From Artocarpus heterophyllus (taxonomy: Eukaryota; Streptophyta; Magnoliopsida; Rosales; Moraceae), in contig CM046330.1 in assembly GCA_025403435.1 (NCBI GenBank), forward strand, positions 15,894,239 through 15,958,238: 64,000 nt of DNA, written 5' to 3'. The translations under genes were made by a program, and so were the position numbers. This document shows, in pieces, positions 24,052 through 37,815 of the stretch. Position 1 is the stretch's first letter. Each line of letters begins with the position of its first letter. The notes beneath the pieces are model-generated. The model worked only from the letters and a program-made list of their open reading frames with translations, had not been told where the DNA came from and made no database searches.

Positions 24052-27000
24052 TGTCACAACCTGTCTTTTTGGGCTGTGATAAAACTCTTTCTTACTTACT
24101 TTAGGGTAAAAATTTAGGAATTTTTTTTAAACAGAAATAAATAATTTACTTATATTAACTTTGGTAACTAAAATACCTTCACATACTTGTATTTACATAA
24201 TTAATACTTTTACTTTTATAACATCTTTCTTTTAAACATTTCATATCAAAATAACTTTAAACATACATAGCGGAAAACATTATAGCAGCGGACTCCATAC
24301 CCAATCTACACACATCATCCGTCCGCCAGCTCATAATTACGATTCATTCTGACCATTTCGTCGGAATACCTACAGCATGAAAAACTTAATGAGCTAACGC
24401 CTAGTAAGTCCCATATAAACCCACATGCACATTCAATAAAATGCATGATCTCATTATGCTTTCTTATAATCCTTCTTTATCATTATCATTTTTTATCTTC
24501 AACTAGGGCCCAAGTGTTCGTACCATTTGCACAATTTCATTTAGGTCTACGTAACAGCGTGACCATAACATATCCTTTAAACTCCCCTTAAGTTAGGAGT
24601 CGGTACGACACTTTTCTTAATTTCTGGTGATACATTTACCAGTCCATTTATTATGGTTGACATACCATGCATGAAGTGATAATCACATATTATCCATGAA
24701 ACATAAATTCTCTTGCATAACATAGTACTCACAGGAACTTACTTTATATACACACTAGTACACATTAATATACGCACAGGTATATAGCATAATGTACTCG
24801 CAGGTACTTAATATAAAATATACACACTGGTACACATTAATAGACGCACAGGTATATAGCATAATGTACTCACAGGTACTTAACATAAAATATACACACT
24901 GGTACACATTAATATAGGCATAGATACCTACTTTATACATACGCAAGTATTTATGATTGTACACACATGTACGAAATCATGATACACATGCTTATTTTCA
25001 TTATTGTACACACAGGTATCCATTCGTATGCTTACAATTATTCATACATGACTATACCCTTAGGTATTCATATCATGACAAACATACAAGTTTACACTTA
25101 ATTATACGCACAAGTATACATATACATACATTTATTTCCAAACCTACATTTCATACTGTGGGTGGGAAGGGTACTTACTTGATGCGAATGTTGGACAACT
25201 TAACCTCGATTTCCCTTCTCCTAGACTCCTAGGATCCTGTTGGCCAATTACAAAGCCATTAGCCAAATTTCACTATGTTTCGATACGAAACATCCATTAG
25301 TTAATAAATTGAGTTGCATTACTATGTACAACTCTAAAAACCATTGTTTTTTTTTCTTATTTCTATCTAACTTTACCCTATCGTTTCTAACGAAGGGCGG
25401 GAACCTTTCTAGTCGTTTTCTTATCTCATTGGAAACATTTTAAAGCAGTTCGGTTATTTGGACAAAAATGAACCTACCCGAGCTCGATTTCGTTATTCTT
25501 ATAAAAATAACCACATACTAATTTCAAAATAACACCCTAGTGGGTCAAATCTCTTTATTTCTCAATTATGCCCTATTTTCATAAAACTTTGCGGTTTAGT
25601 CTCTGAATTAAAAATTTTGACGATTTTACCCTCGGGACTAAAATTTACTTCTTTGCATCAAAATTTCCTATTTTTCTCAAGGATCATTTTTACTTAAGGT
25701 ACCATACATTAAATTATTTTGAAAAATGACATTTACCATTTAACACTTTTTTCACTTTTAACATATTCTTGAAAAATCAAAAACTCACAAACGATTGAGT
25801 TTTTAGACAAACCGTCCACATTGCCTAACAGTTTCGTCGAGATTTACAACTTTTGTGTTTTAACTTTTTTCCAAAATCTCACTGTACAAGGGTGTTTTGA
25901 CTATTTTTCAAATCTACCGAGAAGGAACTTTTTCTTTCAATTTAGTCCCTATGGTATTTTTACAAAAATCCATTTCAAACTTACAATTCTACCCCTGCAG
26001 AAACCATTCCATGCCTTAATCAAAAGATTCTCATGCTCAAACATCACTTTTGCAAAGTCTAACATCAAAATTGCAAAAATAACGCTTTTTGCAAAAACTA
26101 CCGTTTTGCACTATAAACCAAAGTTTCACAACTTAAACTTGCCATTCATCACATATACATGAAATTCCATCAAATATGTGCTCAAGAACTCACATGGGTT
26201 TTAAGAAATAAAAATCAAAATAAAATTCAAAACTTTGAACTTTAAAACTTACCCAAATAACACTTTTTGGATTTCTAGCCTTCAAAGTTCCATTGAACTC
26301 CCTCCTAGGCTTCCTTTCCATGCAAAAATACCATGGATTAATTTTTGCCCTTTACCCATGAAAAATTCCTTGAAAATTCATTAAAAAGTTTAGGATTTTA
26401 CCTTAAAACTTGTAGGAAATCCTTGTACTTGCTTGTAAAACTTGTTTGGGGTCATTTTTGCAAAGTTTGGGGGCTGAGAAAATTTTTTTGGAAGCTTGGT
26501 TATGGCTGCCGGATCTTGGAGCAAAAGAAAGGAAAAGAAAAGTTGTGATAACTATGCCTTAAATGCTTCCTTATCACATTTGATGACTCATGGTCATCCA
26601 TTAGACTACCCTAGGTGTCCTCATCTTATTGGGCCACATTGCATGGCTTGTTGGCCCAATAGAATTCAAGCAAATGTCCACTTTATGGAATTAAAAATTT
26701 ATGCTATGTAATTTTTCATCACACAGTATTTTTCCTATACTGTCATAGTCAAATCAGTGTACTTTCTATCCTTAGACTGTATAAAAATATTTAACTTACT
26801 TTTCGTTCACTTTTGGAGACTAATCGTGACATTTTTCGTATCTGCGTTTTCATTTAGCAGTATTCTTATATTGCTCTGGCCTCCTTTCCTAACCCCGGTT
26901 AGGGTTAGGACAACCTTTATGTCCTATTTACATTCTAATCATCCATTCGTTTATATCACAATTTTACAATTAATTGTGACATAAAATTCATTTTATAGAT

Positions 27001-27231
27001 ATTATGCACAAATCTCTGAGTCATCAAACTCATAAAATTTGTATTTTACAATATCCACCATTGGATTACATATGCCATAAATTTTGCAATCAATGCCACT
27101 CATTCATATTTTATTGTAATTTTCACAAAAATTACTATTTTTTACAAAATTTTACATTTTTAAGAATAAATTTATTAATTAAACCTAATTAAATATTAGG
27201 TTTCATTGATGAAATTTCCTCGGTCATTACA
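24052..27231 (-). mobile_element. Solo LTR 1, Gypsy-like (3180 bp)
   Basis: On the plus strand it begins TGTCACAACC and ends GTCATTACA, and it is flanked on both sides by TAGAA (24047-24051 and 27232-27236), a perfect 5-bp target duplication. There is no internal coding region and no second LTR, so this is a solo LTR. Read on the minus strand it starts TGTAATGACC and carries TACTAGGCGTTAGCTCATTA near its end, similar to the other two solo LTRs here. It contains a 72-bp tandem repeat (24717-24930). Length is large for a plant LTR but usual for some Ty3/Gypsy lineages. Confidence 0.85.
24717..24930. repeat. 72-bp tandem repeat within solo LTR 1
   Basis: TATACACACTRGTACACATT starts at 24747, 24819 and 24891, exactly 72 bp apart, with a partial unit before the first. 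Units contain GCACAGGTATATAGCATAAT and ACTCRCAGGTACTTA. The open frames across it are by-products of the repeat. Confidence 0.9.
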
Positions 27232-27236
27232 TAGAA

Positions 27237-29300
27237 TATAAAACTCTCACATGCTACTATGGTTTTAACTAAAATTGGTTCAAGCAAATGGTTTGAACCA
27301 ATGTTCCTAAACACTCTATTGTTTTGCATAGCTTTTTTTCTTTTAAAATTTTGATATGATTTTAGTCATACCTAATGTCCAAAAACATGAACTAACAATA
27401 AGGATATCTTATTATAGGGTTTTATTTATTTATTTTTTATAACTTGTATTTCAAAGATATAAAAAGCTACCAAGTTTAGCATATGACAAATTTAGCATAA
27501 AAAATGACATTATATAGGAAAGTATTTATACTCAAATGTCAATATTTAACATTGACACATTATTGTAGAATTGCATTATTATTGTAGAATTGCATTAGAG
27601 ATGCTCTACGAGTCAGTAAAGGCAGATATAAAAATATTAAATCTCAGGGTTAACATAATAAAAAAGTTATGAAATTTACAAGGTTAAATTTTAATTTTTT
27701 AAAAATAAGTGGTGACGGCAGCCCTTACTCTGCCTCACCTAGCTCTGTTGCGGATTATAAATGTCTAATATCAATTTGAAAGTTAACTTTTTGGTTAGAA
27801 ATTTGTAAGTAAAACTCTTTTGGTTGAAAATTCGTAGAGTTCTAAGCATCACCACTAGCAGCCGGATTTTTTGTTTCCAGAGGGGACGTAATAGGGAAAA
27901 AAAATTGAACTAAAGTTACAAGATAATTATATCATTTTTTGAAACTTTGTCCCTATTTATCTATTTTTTTTGTTTTTTTAATGAAATTCATGTAATCGAA
28001 TTTAATTCAATGTTTAAAATTTAAAGGCCCCCAATAATATAAGTTTTTATAGTATTATAGATTGTTTTTGATTTATTTAGGGTTTAAATTTGAAATATAA
28101 GTGTATTCAAAGTCATAGTTTGGATATAATTGAAATATTTTTTTAAAAAAATTTCTATCTCCGTGATGTAATTTATAAAAATTTAAGGGGACAAGTAGTA
28201 AAAAAAATAGTGAATTTTTTTAGAGGGACAAGGTTAGAAGGAGCTATTAGGCTTAGGATCCCCTCAACCTAATGTAGCTGGTTAGATCTTTGTCAAGTCT
28301 CAAACTACTCTATGTTAGCAAATGAATCACATTTACATGCCTAGTGCTATTTTGTTATTAAGAAAAATTATTTAACATGTGGGCAATTTTTGTTGGAGTG
28401 AACCATAGTGCACGAAAAAAACTGTTATCCTATTTCTTTTTAGGAATCATCCTAAATTTTTTTAAGACTAAACTATATAATAAATAATTTGCTATTCTAC
28501 CATTGATAGTTGGTGAGGTTTTAATACCAATCAATGTAACAATTAAGAGGAAAAGTCACTATTAAAAAAGTTGAAATAAAATTTAAAACTCGTGTTATTA
28601 TTCAAATTAATATTCATGTAATGTATCTCGTTGAGTATGTCTAGCAAGATATGGTAAATTATGAAAGAAAGTAATCGACGTATTGATGTTGTATTGAAGT
28701 TTTCTTCCCTTTGAATCCCAGGCATTGCTTTGTATGTATTAGCTGCGATAGAGATTGTCCAAATCATAATTAAATAAGACATCAACGACAACAACAGAAT
28801 ATCCATCATAAATTAGTCGTCAATTTTCCACCATTAATGAATGCTATATGTACCATGCAACTTCAATTAGCCGCATGTGAAGTGATAGGGCCAGTGGACC
28901 ACTTAATAGTGCATTTTGCTGTCACAAATAATTGTGATTGACATAGGCTGGGAAAAGAAGATTAAAACCATACAAAAATTTATTTTGGCGAATTTTAAAT
29001 ACACTGAGGCTTGAATACCCAAAACCATTTCCATTCCAAAAAAAAAAAAAACCCGTATCTACACCAAACCATTCTTAACTGGCCCATTTTTACTTTGTAT
29101 GCTACTGGGCTCATTCAACCGCACGACCAGACCAGACACACTAGTTTGTCAAGGGGCATTGAATTCATTTTTGGGTTTCTAACTTTTTTTTTTAATATAC
29201 AAAAGGAGGAAAAATGACACTATTTTTAAGTAGGGCTCAACATGACTCAAACCTTCAACTTATGATTAAAGTGGAGGAACTTAAAAAGTTTTTATCTTTT
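27237..29300. other. Intergenic AT-rich DNA
   Basis: No gene recognised. The beginning (27237-27325) is the far half of the MITE-like repeat broken by solo LTR 1. The rest has only short, unremarkable open frames. Confidence 0.5.
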
Positions 29301-31980
29301 TTGATACCTATATTTAAGAAAACATTATACTTCGTCATTTAAAAATATTAAAAATAATATCTTGTAGTTTTTAAAAATATCATTATGATACCATGATCAC
29401 GTAAAAAGAAAAATAAGGAAAACACAATCAATGACAACAAGGTCAATTGCAACAAATATTAGGCAAAGTCAATAACAATCCTTTAGTTTCTTGATTATGC
29501 TCTTTCTATTTTAGAGCAAATCATCGTATTTTTCTCATTATAGTTGATTGATTTTATTTCTTTGTATAAAATATATAAAGGTCATATTTTGGGAATATGT
29601 TCTATAAATTCTTAAACAACAATAGAAAAATTACAAGAATTATATATATATATATATTTTATATTATTAGAGTTTTCTCTCTCTTAAAAACTTGCTTATG
29701 GTATCAGAGACTTAACAACACCGATGAAAACTATTGTCAATGGCTTATTCTTCTTCCCTTGTTATCTCCTCAAACGCTAAATGTCCTTATCTTGAAACTT
29801 GAATATAGGGAACCATTTGTTTCTTTAAACTCACTGAGAACAACTACATGTTCTGGAAAACCAGATGAGCGGGTTGATTGAAGGCCAAGATATGATTGGC
29901 TTCATCGATGGAAGTTATCCAAAGCCTGATGAGATTATTGCCAAGGCAACTTCAAATGATGAAGCACCAAAAGAAAGTTGGGTGAATCTGGACTACCTCT
30001 CTTAGAGAAGATCAGATCGCCTTCTCCTTGGTTGGATTCTTGGAATGCTCTTTGAAGAGGTCCTTGGTCTCGCTGTGGGACTAGAGATGTCTGCAGAAAG
30101 TGTGGAAGGCCCTCGCTGAGCATTTTGCTCACAACACTTATGATCGAGAAGAAGATGAATTTCATAGCAGAAGCAACTTCAAAAACATGAATGACTACAC
30201 TAAGGGCTTTTAAAGAAATCTGTGATGAGTTTAATGCAATAGAGCGACTACTACCAGATCAACAAAGGTATTTGGCTTCTTGAAGGCCTAGGCAACAAGT
30301 ATGACTCATTTGTTACCATATTGATGACCAAAATTAATTGTTACAAAGCCATGGAATATGAAATTACTAATGAACATGTTGCCTCTCTTACACAAAATAA
30401 AAATATTTACAATAAACAGGGACGTTTATCCCTCTAACTCCAAAGATGGAGGCTTCACTCAAGCAACACAAAAGCCTCCGGTATCACCACAAGGGAAAAA
30501 AGACAAATGCTCATAAAAAAGATTTCAACAAAGAAGAAATTGGTTGTCAAATTTGTGGGAAACCGAGGCATTCAACAACAAATTTTTGGCATAGGTTCAA
30601 CCATGGATTCCAACCTGAGATGCTACACAAGCATTAGCAGCCATGAAGTTAACTGACAATCAGACTGAAGCCTGGTTTCCAGACACAGGAGCCGCTCATC
30701 GTACGACACCTGATAATGGTAAGCTTTTTAATTGATAAAATAATGATAGGAAATGGCAATAAACTGGAAATCACACATGTAGGGGACACTACTCTTCACA
30801 TTAGCAAAAATTCTATTAAACTCAAGAATGTGTTAGTAGTGCTAGAAATTAAAAAAAAAGAATCTTTTATCTGTTAGTTAGTTAACTTTTGATCTTCCTT
30901 GTTCATTTAAGTTTGTTGCAAATAAATTCATGAATACAAAGAGGGAAACATGAAAGCTGATAATATTAGGCACTAAGAATGGAGGACTCTACTCTCTTGA
31001 ATCAGATCAGAAAGAAGCTTCTTTTTTTTTAATTTTTTTATTTTACCAGATTTCGAACTACAAGTGACTCCATTGGCACCAGAGATTTGGTCACCCACAT
31101 CAGAAGATTGTGTAGTTTTTGAAGGATAAAAATTTTATTCATGTTAATAAACAAGACAACGAACAAACTTTATGTGAAAGTTGTCAATTAGGAAAATCTT
31201 GCAGACTGCCTTCTTTAAATATCGATGAGTATTGTTTAGAATCCATTGCTAAGATACAGTGTGATTTATGGGGTCCTGCCTCAGTTGGTTCATTTCAGAA
31301 ATTTAGATTTTATGCGATTTTTGTTGATGAATGCACTAGATTCACTTGGTTCTTTCCTTTGAGAAGGAAATCTGTTTTTTTTTTTTTTTTTTTTTTTTAA
31401 TTGCTTTACCGCCTTTCATAAATTTTTGAAAAATTAGTTTGACAAAAATTTAAAAGTTTTTCAATTTAACAGTGGTGGAGAATTCAAAGATAATGAGTTT
31501 CATACTAATCATAAAACATCAGAAGTCTTGTCCTACCGTTTCCTTTTGGGTTATAGGAAATTTTGTAAGGGGTACAAGTGTTTTCATCCACCTATTAGTA
31601 AAGTTTACCCATCAAGGCTTCGATGAAATAACTTTTCCCTTTAAACAAGCTTGTATACTATACACTAGTATTGATGGAAAAAAAAAAAAAAAAAACTAAT
31701 TTAACTAGTTTGACTAAGGTTGACTCAGATTTGTTGTCATCTTACTCTTGATGGTATTTACTTCCCCTAGTATTTTGGGCCTCCGTCTTATACGATCCTG
31801 ATGTGTCCGTTAAATCACATATGTCCTCAAGTTTTACTGATGAGGTATTATTAGATGTTCTGTCCGAAAGTGACAAGAGCATGATATTATAAATATTTTG
31901 AGGAACTTTACATAAGAAAAATTGTTGAATAGATGTTTACAGGTGATATTCAATTATTATTAGTTCAAAGAAAAAAAAAA
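29300..31980 (+). mobile_element. Decayed Ty1/Copia retrotransposon
   Basis: A primer-binding site, TGGTATCAGAG (29699-29709), complementary to the initiator tRNA-Met 3' end, follows an AT-rich region with a TATA-like GTATAAAATATATAAAGG that is likely the 5' LTR; the LTR start is a guess. Gag remnants follow: KLTENNYMFW, GFIDGSYPKPDE, then a zinc knuckle CQICGKPRHSTTNFWHR (30531-30600) in which the last cysteine is replaced. Next come a protease-like WFPDTGAAH (30672), a GAG-pre-integrase segment CESCQLGKSCRLPS (31171) and integrase DLWGPASVGSFQKFRFYA (31261). Beyond that is GYRKFCKGYKCFHPP (31550). Many stops and frameshifts are present; reverse transcriptase, RNase H and a 3' LTR are not recognised. 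Element is dead and truncated. Confidence 0.85.
31119..31400 (+). pseudogene. Copia integrase fragment (longest open piece)
   Basis: This open segment runs from the GAG-pre-integrase zinc-binding end (CESCQLGKSCRLPSL) into the integrase core (IQCDLWGPASVGSF, FVDECTRFTWFFPLRRKS). The aspartates of CDLWGP and the FVDE motif fit Copia integrases. It ends in a long T-run at 31374-31398, after which the homology continues in another frame (SGGEFKDNEFH near 31470). Not functional. Confidence 0.85.
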
Positions 31981-34586
31981 AGTCAATTGCTTCTTTATAT
32001 TAACGTGGGATGAATATATACATATAAATGAGATCTCATTTATATGTATGCATATCGATACATATATGTACATGCATATTGTGTATATATATACACACAC
32101 ATACACTAGCTAGAGAACACTTGCATTAATAAGTGCAAGGTGTCATGCAAATTAAAAAAAGAACCAAGTGCACGATCATCTTAATAATACTTTTGATAAG
32201 GAGCCTTAATGTATATAGAAAAAGAGCTTGAAAGATATGTTGATATACATACATACATACATATATATATATATATGTGAGTATGTGTGTGTGTATTAAA
32301 TATTAGATTGATGGCTACACAAGTAAATTAACAATAAAGGAGATCATGTTGTAAGAGGTTCAAAGATTGAAACATACCTGGTGCTGTTGGATGCTTTTTA
32401 TAGTTACAAAAGATTAATGAGAATAACATCAAAGAGTTGACTGGAAAATTACAACTCTCACAATCTAGAAACTATGCTGACAACCGGGGATGGATTACCC
32501 TCTCTTAGATTTGCCATTACTCGTTATGCCACTTGCTTTTCTTATATCAATCTCTCCATTCTTCCCATATTATTCTATAGACCTCACAATTTCTTATTTT
32601 CTTCCTCAATCCTTTTCTCTCTTTTCTTCTCACTTAACCTTCTTTTTGCTCAACTTCATCTGCCCCTTTTCCCACATACGCCAAAGGTATTCATAGGCCA
32701 ACGGGCTTGCCTTTGGACTTTATAACAACCACTTCTTCCAATTTATGGTAAATGGAAAGCCTCGTTATTTTATAAATCAGTTTTACTAGTTTGCACCGCT
32801 TCTGTGGTTTTTGAACCACAACTTGCTACAAGGTAAGGCTTTTGTGATTGAATTTTGTGCAAGCATATATGTGGTTACCTGTGTGAATGCATAAAGTCGT
32901 ATAATTATAACATGATATTACATAGTATATATAATTTAATATATTATATATTGGGTAATGTATGGTTTTCATGCTTGTAATATGCAATATGCACGCATGT
33001 TCGCCCACATAGACATATAATTCTATATATGCGACATTTATATATATATATAGTATGAACTTACATAATTATATATAATTTATGTACGTGAGTGACGTGT
33101 TCATCTTTTGATGTGTATATTATGCTTCTAATTTCTCTGATATATAGGACAACTCAAATTCTTAATTTAGTAATCGTTGTCTAGAAAGAATACCTTACGC
33201 TGTCTGCGTAATTGTACTGATGCGGGTCCTTAATATTAGGCATTAGTTGTACTCAATCACGCCAATGCATACCCCATGACATTATTCCTACTTGGTATAT
33301 ACCAATATCCATCCTCATTATTTTGGTTCCGTAGAACTTTTAGCCCCTGAACGAAAGGTACAATTTTATAATAAACCTTTCATACATTATTTTATTCTGT
33401 TGCTATCTTTCATTTATTGCATAATATATACACATACATACGTTATGTATCCTTGTTACATATATTTATTTGAATCTACTTGCAGAGAAAAAGTTGAAAC
33501 TTCCTTACCGCATGTTGGTATGTATATATATAGTGTGTGATGGCACTACCTTCTTTCGCTCTTGTGTTTATTGTCTTCCCTTCTTTTCCTCCTTTACCAT
33601 CAGTGTCTAAGTCTCGGCTATCTCACCAAGTCAGCATTGTCCCTTCTTATAAGGATCCTTCTTTTGTGGGGTTTTGCGACCTCCTCAACATAGGGATATT
33701 CTAATCCGGCATGAATATGTCAAAAATGAATTGAAGAGAACCAGTGAATCCTTCGCAGTCAAAGAAGTTGAACTAAGGAACTGCGTGATCAAATTTGCAT
33801 TCTTCAGGTGAAATATCTCGATCTCAAACTTGAATCCTCTTTGACGGGAGCCAAGATTGAAGTTCTGTTGAATGGCCATAGCGCCTGAATGACCTCCTAC
33901 GCTAACTGCCGACTTGTTCTGTTACTATGTATCCTTTACTGTCGTTATTGTTATCCATGCTTACTCTTTTTTTTTTTTTTTTTTGGTTTTTCAGTTCAAT
34001 TTGTGATAATAATGGACCGTTTCAAACTAGCTTGTAATCTACAATCAAGCATGTTATCTTTGGAAGGAATTATATTAAAACTCTTATATCTCTTGCTTTT
34101 CCCTCCATATTTATCTAAGATTTTTTTCTCCCAATGGAACATAGGTAACCATTTATATCTACACACACACATATATACTCACATAAAGTGTATGCACATA
34201 TCTACGTGAGCTGCATATATGTAACGTCTAAACTTCAAATAATCAGCTAATGTGGGTCTCAAAAAAAATTTTTCATGCAATTTTTAGATGCAATAACTTG
34301 TGAACATATTACTTATAAAATCCTTAGAACAAAAAGACCGTTTTATACGTGGAATCTTCCTAGTACCGTCCCTCTCCTATGTGTGCCTATCCATCCGCCC
34401 ATATTCCAACCCCACCTCATACATTGAAAAAAAAAAAAGAAGGTCCTAATCGTCAGCTCTTGTTAACAATTACATCCACACGATATATATGTATATATGT
34501 GTGCGCATGTGTACATCTCTGTGTGTGTGCACGCGCATATCTAACATGATTGTGTTAAGATATGCCTTGGTGTTTTTGTCACTCAT
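31981..34586. other. AT-rich intergenic DNA with microsatellites
   Basis: Short TA, CATA and TGTG tracts occur at 32040-32110, 32245-32295 and 33030-33060. No gene is recognised. A short stretch at 33690-33890 (plus strand) reads as a charged, possibly coiled-coil peptide in two frames (EYVKNELKRTSESFAVKEVE, then DQICILQVKYLDLKLESSLT) and may be a relic of an unidentified coding sequence. Confidence 0.4.
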
Positions 34587-37212
34587 TGTAACGCCTTTGT
34601 ATGTAGATTAACAGTTTTTAATGAATTAAAATAAAAATAAAAAATAAAAGTAAAACTTTAAAAATAAGGTTGTCCCTGGACTCAAATGAAAACTCTCAAA
34701 TCAAAAATAAAAATATAAACGATAATTAAACCGCAGTTTAATGTAGCACATTAAATTTAATAGTGTAAAAACTGTCGTCATCATCATTTCAACCCTCAAC
34801 ATATCTTAATACTGTCACAGAAAGTAACAATCGATGCTTACATTATCATGAAGAACATTCTTAACAATTGAAGCAATTCCAACGTAATATAGCCACATAG
34901 CTTCCTCAATCATTTTCCTCGCAACCACCTCACACTTAATGGGTCTTGAAAATATGAAAATATAAGAGAATAAGCAACAACATGCTCAGTAGGGAAAACC
35001 ATTACTCACCTTTAAGTTTTTATCCTTGCCACATTAAAACCTACATGGTTAGTTAGTTCTCATCATTATTCATCAATTTTATCATATTCAATTCCATTGG
35101 ATATTTTACGATCATTCCTACCAAGTTCCATACATATATTTATATATATATATATACACATATTAATTAGGATTCAATTATGCTCATCTATATCTACTGT
35201 GCAATAGAATATCATATCACTTAACTCAACGAAACCCAAATGGGCGTGCTTGATTACCCTCCAAACATTCCGAGGGTATTCCGGTGAAGGGACATCAAGC
35301 CCCGAGTCCTCAACAAGTTGATTCCTGTACAGTGCGTTCTGAGACTTTCGAACCCAAGGGAGCGTCATCACGTCCCCTTATTTTACCTTTTAGGGTATTT
35401 ATGCCTAAGGACGTAACTGTCACCCTCTTTACGTCTCACTATTTCTCTATGATCAATCTTTGTTTATAAAGTTAGTTTTCCTAGCTATGCATTTCAATTT
35501 ACAAGAACATGTGTCAAATTATTATGTTCCTAGCTGTACAATATAGGACGAGTTCCACATCATCAGGTTATAGATATAACCATATACTTTCAAAATATCA
35601 TATACATATTTTGCAACATAAAACAACCAAATTTTAAGTTACCAAAACCTCAGAAACGAAGAGTAATAGAATCCCTACCTTCCAAGCTTATCAACAATCT
35701 TTTAATCTTGGAATCAATTTACGTTAACTCCACACTCCCTTGATCCTAAGGCGTGCATAAGGACAATTAAAACTAAAGTACAACATACAACCACATTCAT
35801 AAATAAATCATGTGTAAATCTATCTCACTAGTGCGCCATTAACGTTTTTATGCAAATTTCTTTTTGAATACCAAAGTAAACAATTTTTGTCTTAACACAA
35901 TATAAAATGTATACAAGTAATCTATATGTTTTAGTCCATAATAAGATTCATAATTCACTTAGGATAGTGTTGGAAAGGTTGCAAGACATTAAGGAATAAG
36001 GAGGTGAGTAAAGTTGGGTCCTTGGTTCAGGTTAACAACTAGTATACCATGGCAAACTGGCAGTATAGTTTTGCAAAAAGGGTAGGTTCACTATCTATAA
36101 TCAGCACACGGGTTAACAAGTGGTTTACTTAAGGTAAACGGGCGGTATATTACTGCTGGTAGGTTTACTAGTTTTCAATCCAAAAATTAAAAAATTCATA
36201 AAAAATAAAATATAACTCCGATTTAGGCTTATGATAGGCCATTGGAAAGCTTAGGATGTCTAGTTTTTAAATGTGCAAACCAATTTACAAAATTCATTTT
36301 CTTTTAATCCTAGAATTTAAAGAAAGAGCCACTGCCCATAGAGGTATTAAAAAGTTTATGGAATACTAAATTTCCCTTTACACCAAATCATATTATCCTT
36401 GTACAAAATCTCAAAACCATATCAAAATATGTAGTATGCATTATATACTCATAATAAACTTATTCTCCTGGATTTTTTTATATCAATATCTTCATCAAAC
36501 TATATCTCAAGTATTTCGTTCAAATAAGGGTAAAAACATGTTTATATCAAACTTTCTCATTCAAAACCATAAAATGTAAATTGTGCAGTAGAATAAATAA
36601 GCAAATTTAGAGTAAAGATGGTAGATAAAACTAGATTAATTTCCTAAAAATCTTACCTTAAAATCTCATTGAAAACTTTAAGTCATCAATTCAGGGATTA
36701 AAGCTCAAGTTCAACTTTAGCATGGAGACTTTTGAACGACATGGAGCTGGATTTCTCAGACTTAGAGAGCAGAAGAAAAAAGAAGAAGAAGAAGAAGAAG
36801 AAGAAGAAGAAGAAAAAGAAAGAATGAGAGGAAAACGTTTCAAAGAGGAAGGGAGAGATAAATATTGCATGAAGAAAATAAAAAGGAATACATGGTTTTC
36901 TTTGTTGGAGGGTCTGGTTGAAGAAAGAAAATAATAGGAAGTGGAAGACAAGTAGGTGAAACATTAAGTGTATTATGTCTCATTCGGAGAATTTAGTCAT
37001 ATAATGCCAAATGGCACTTTCGTAATTAGTTTGATGTTCCAAGAGCGTTTCAGTAAATATACTAAATAGATATAGAAAAAATTTTTAGAAAATTTTGAAA
37101 TAGGTAGAAATAAATAGGATGAAATAGATTTTAGATGAAACAAATTTTAGTTGACACACTAATAATTAATTTAATTACTATATTACCCTGTTAGAAAATA
37201 ATGGGTGTTACA
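34587..37212 (-). mobile_element. Solo LTR 2, Gypsy-like (2626 bp)
   Basis: Plus-strand ends are TGTAACGCC and GGGTGTTACA, with flanks CTCAT (34582-34586) and CCCAT (37213-37217), a 5-bp target duplication with one mismatch. Read on the minus strand it starts TGTAACACCC, the style of the other two LTRs here, and contains CTACTGAGCATGTTGTTGC near its end. There is no internal region. It carries a (GAA)n tract at 36778-36815. Orientation is inferred from the CT-rich leader-like block lying on the minus strand. Confidence 0.7.
36778..36815. repeat. (GAA)n microsatellite within solo LTR 2
   Basis: About twelve GAA units. Poly-glutamate, poly-serine and poly-phenylalanine open frames over this place are artefacts of the repeat. 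Confidence 0.9.
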
Positions 37213-37606
37213 CCCATCATGTGGCAGCTTGTTAGCTAAGGTCTTGCATCTATTTTTATGCCTAATTGCTACACGTTGCATCTTGATTCTGGCATTTAGT
37301 AACGTTAATTGTTGGGCCACCGGCTATGAGCAGTTGAGGTTAGTAATTAAATAGGGAAAGTCGTAAATATTAACCGAATATAAGTGCTGGTTGGACAATG
37401 GCTATGTATGGCAATATCATCTGAAATGACAACGTAACGTATCTTGGAGAAAGTAACAATAATTCCTAAGCGACATAACTTTCTTCCAAGTTATTAACCA
37501 AACAATCGAGTCCCTAGTATTAAATAAAAAATATTCCTAAAGTATCATAACAATTCACTCTTCCCTTATTATTATTATTAGTCTTTTTTTAGAATGCATG
37601 TTGAAA
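37213..37606. other. Short stretch between solo LTR 2 and the CACTA element
   Basis: No gene or repeat recognised. Confidence 0.5.
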
Positions 37607-37689
37607 CACTATTGAAAATTTGAGATTATACTACCCTTATTTAATGGTTTTTTTAAAAAACCATCATGGTAAAGAAGAAAAAACATGTG

Positions 37690-37815
37690 GAGTTACGCCT
37701 AAGAAGATGAAAATCGTCGTGGTAGGAAAGGAAGTCTACCACGACGATTTTCTATAAAAACTGTTGTGGTACATTAGACTTTCCACGACGGTTTTTTCTA
37801 AAAAAACGTCATAGA
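37690..37815. repeat. CACTA left subterminal repeats
   Basis: Direct and inverted copies of a motif near CCACGACGGTTTTT, for example ATCGTCGTGGTAGG, TACCACGACGATTTT, CCACGACGGTTTTTTC. Such arrays are the transposase binding sites in En/Spm elements (family knowledge). Confidence 0.85.

Noticed and set aside
24755..25443. Frames across the solo LTR 1 tandem repeat
   Set aside because: They come from the 72-bp repeat and its flanks inside an LTR; the repeat accounts for the regular residues.
36691..36964. Poly-Ser, poly-Phe and poly-Glu frames
   Set aside because: Products of the (GAA)n microsatellite read on both strands.
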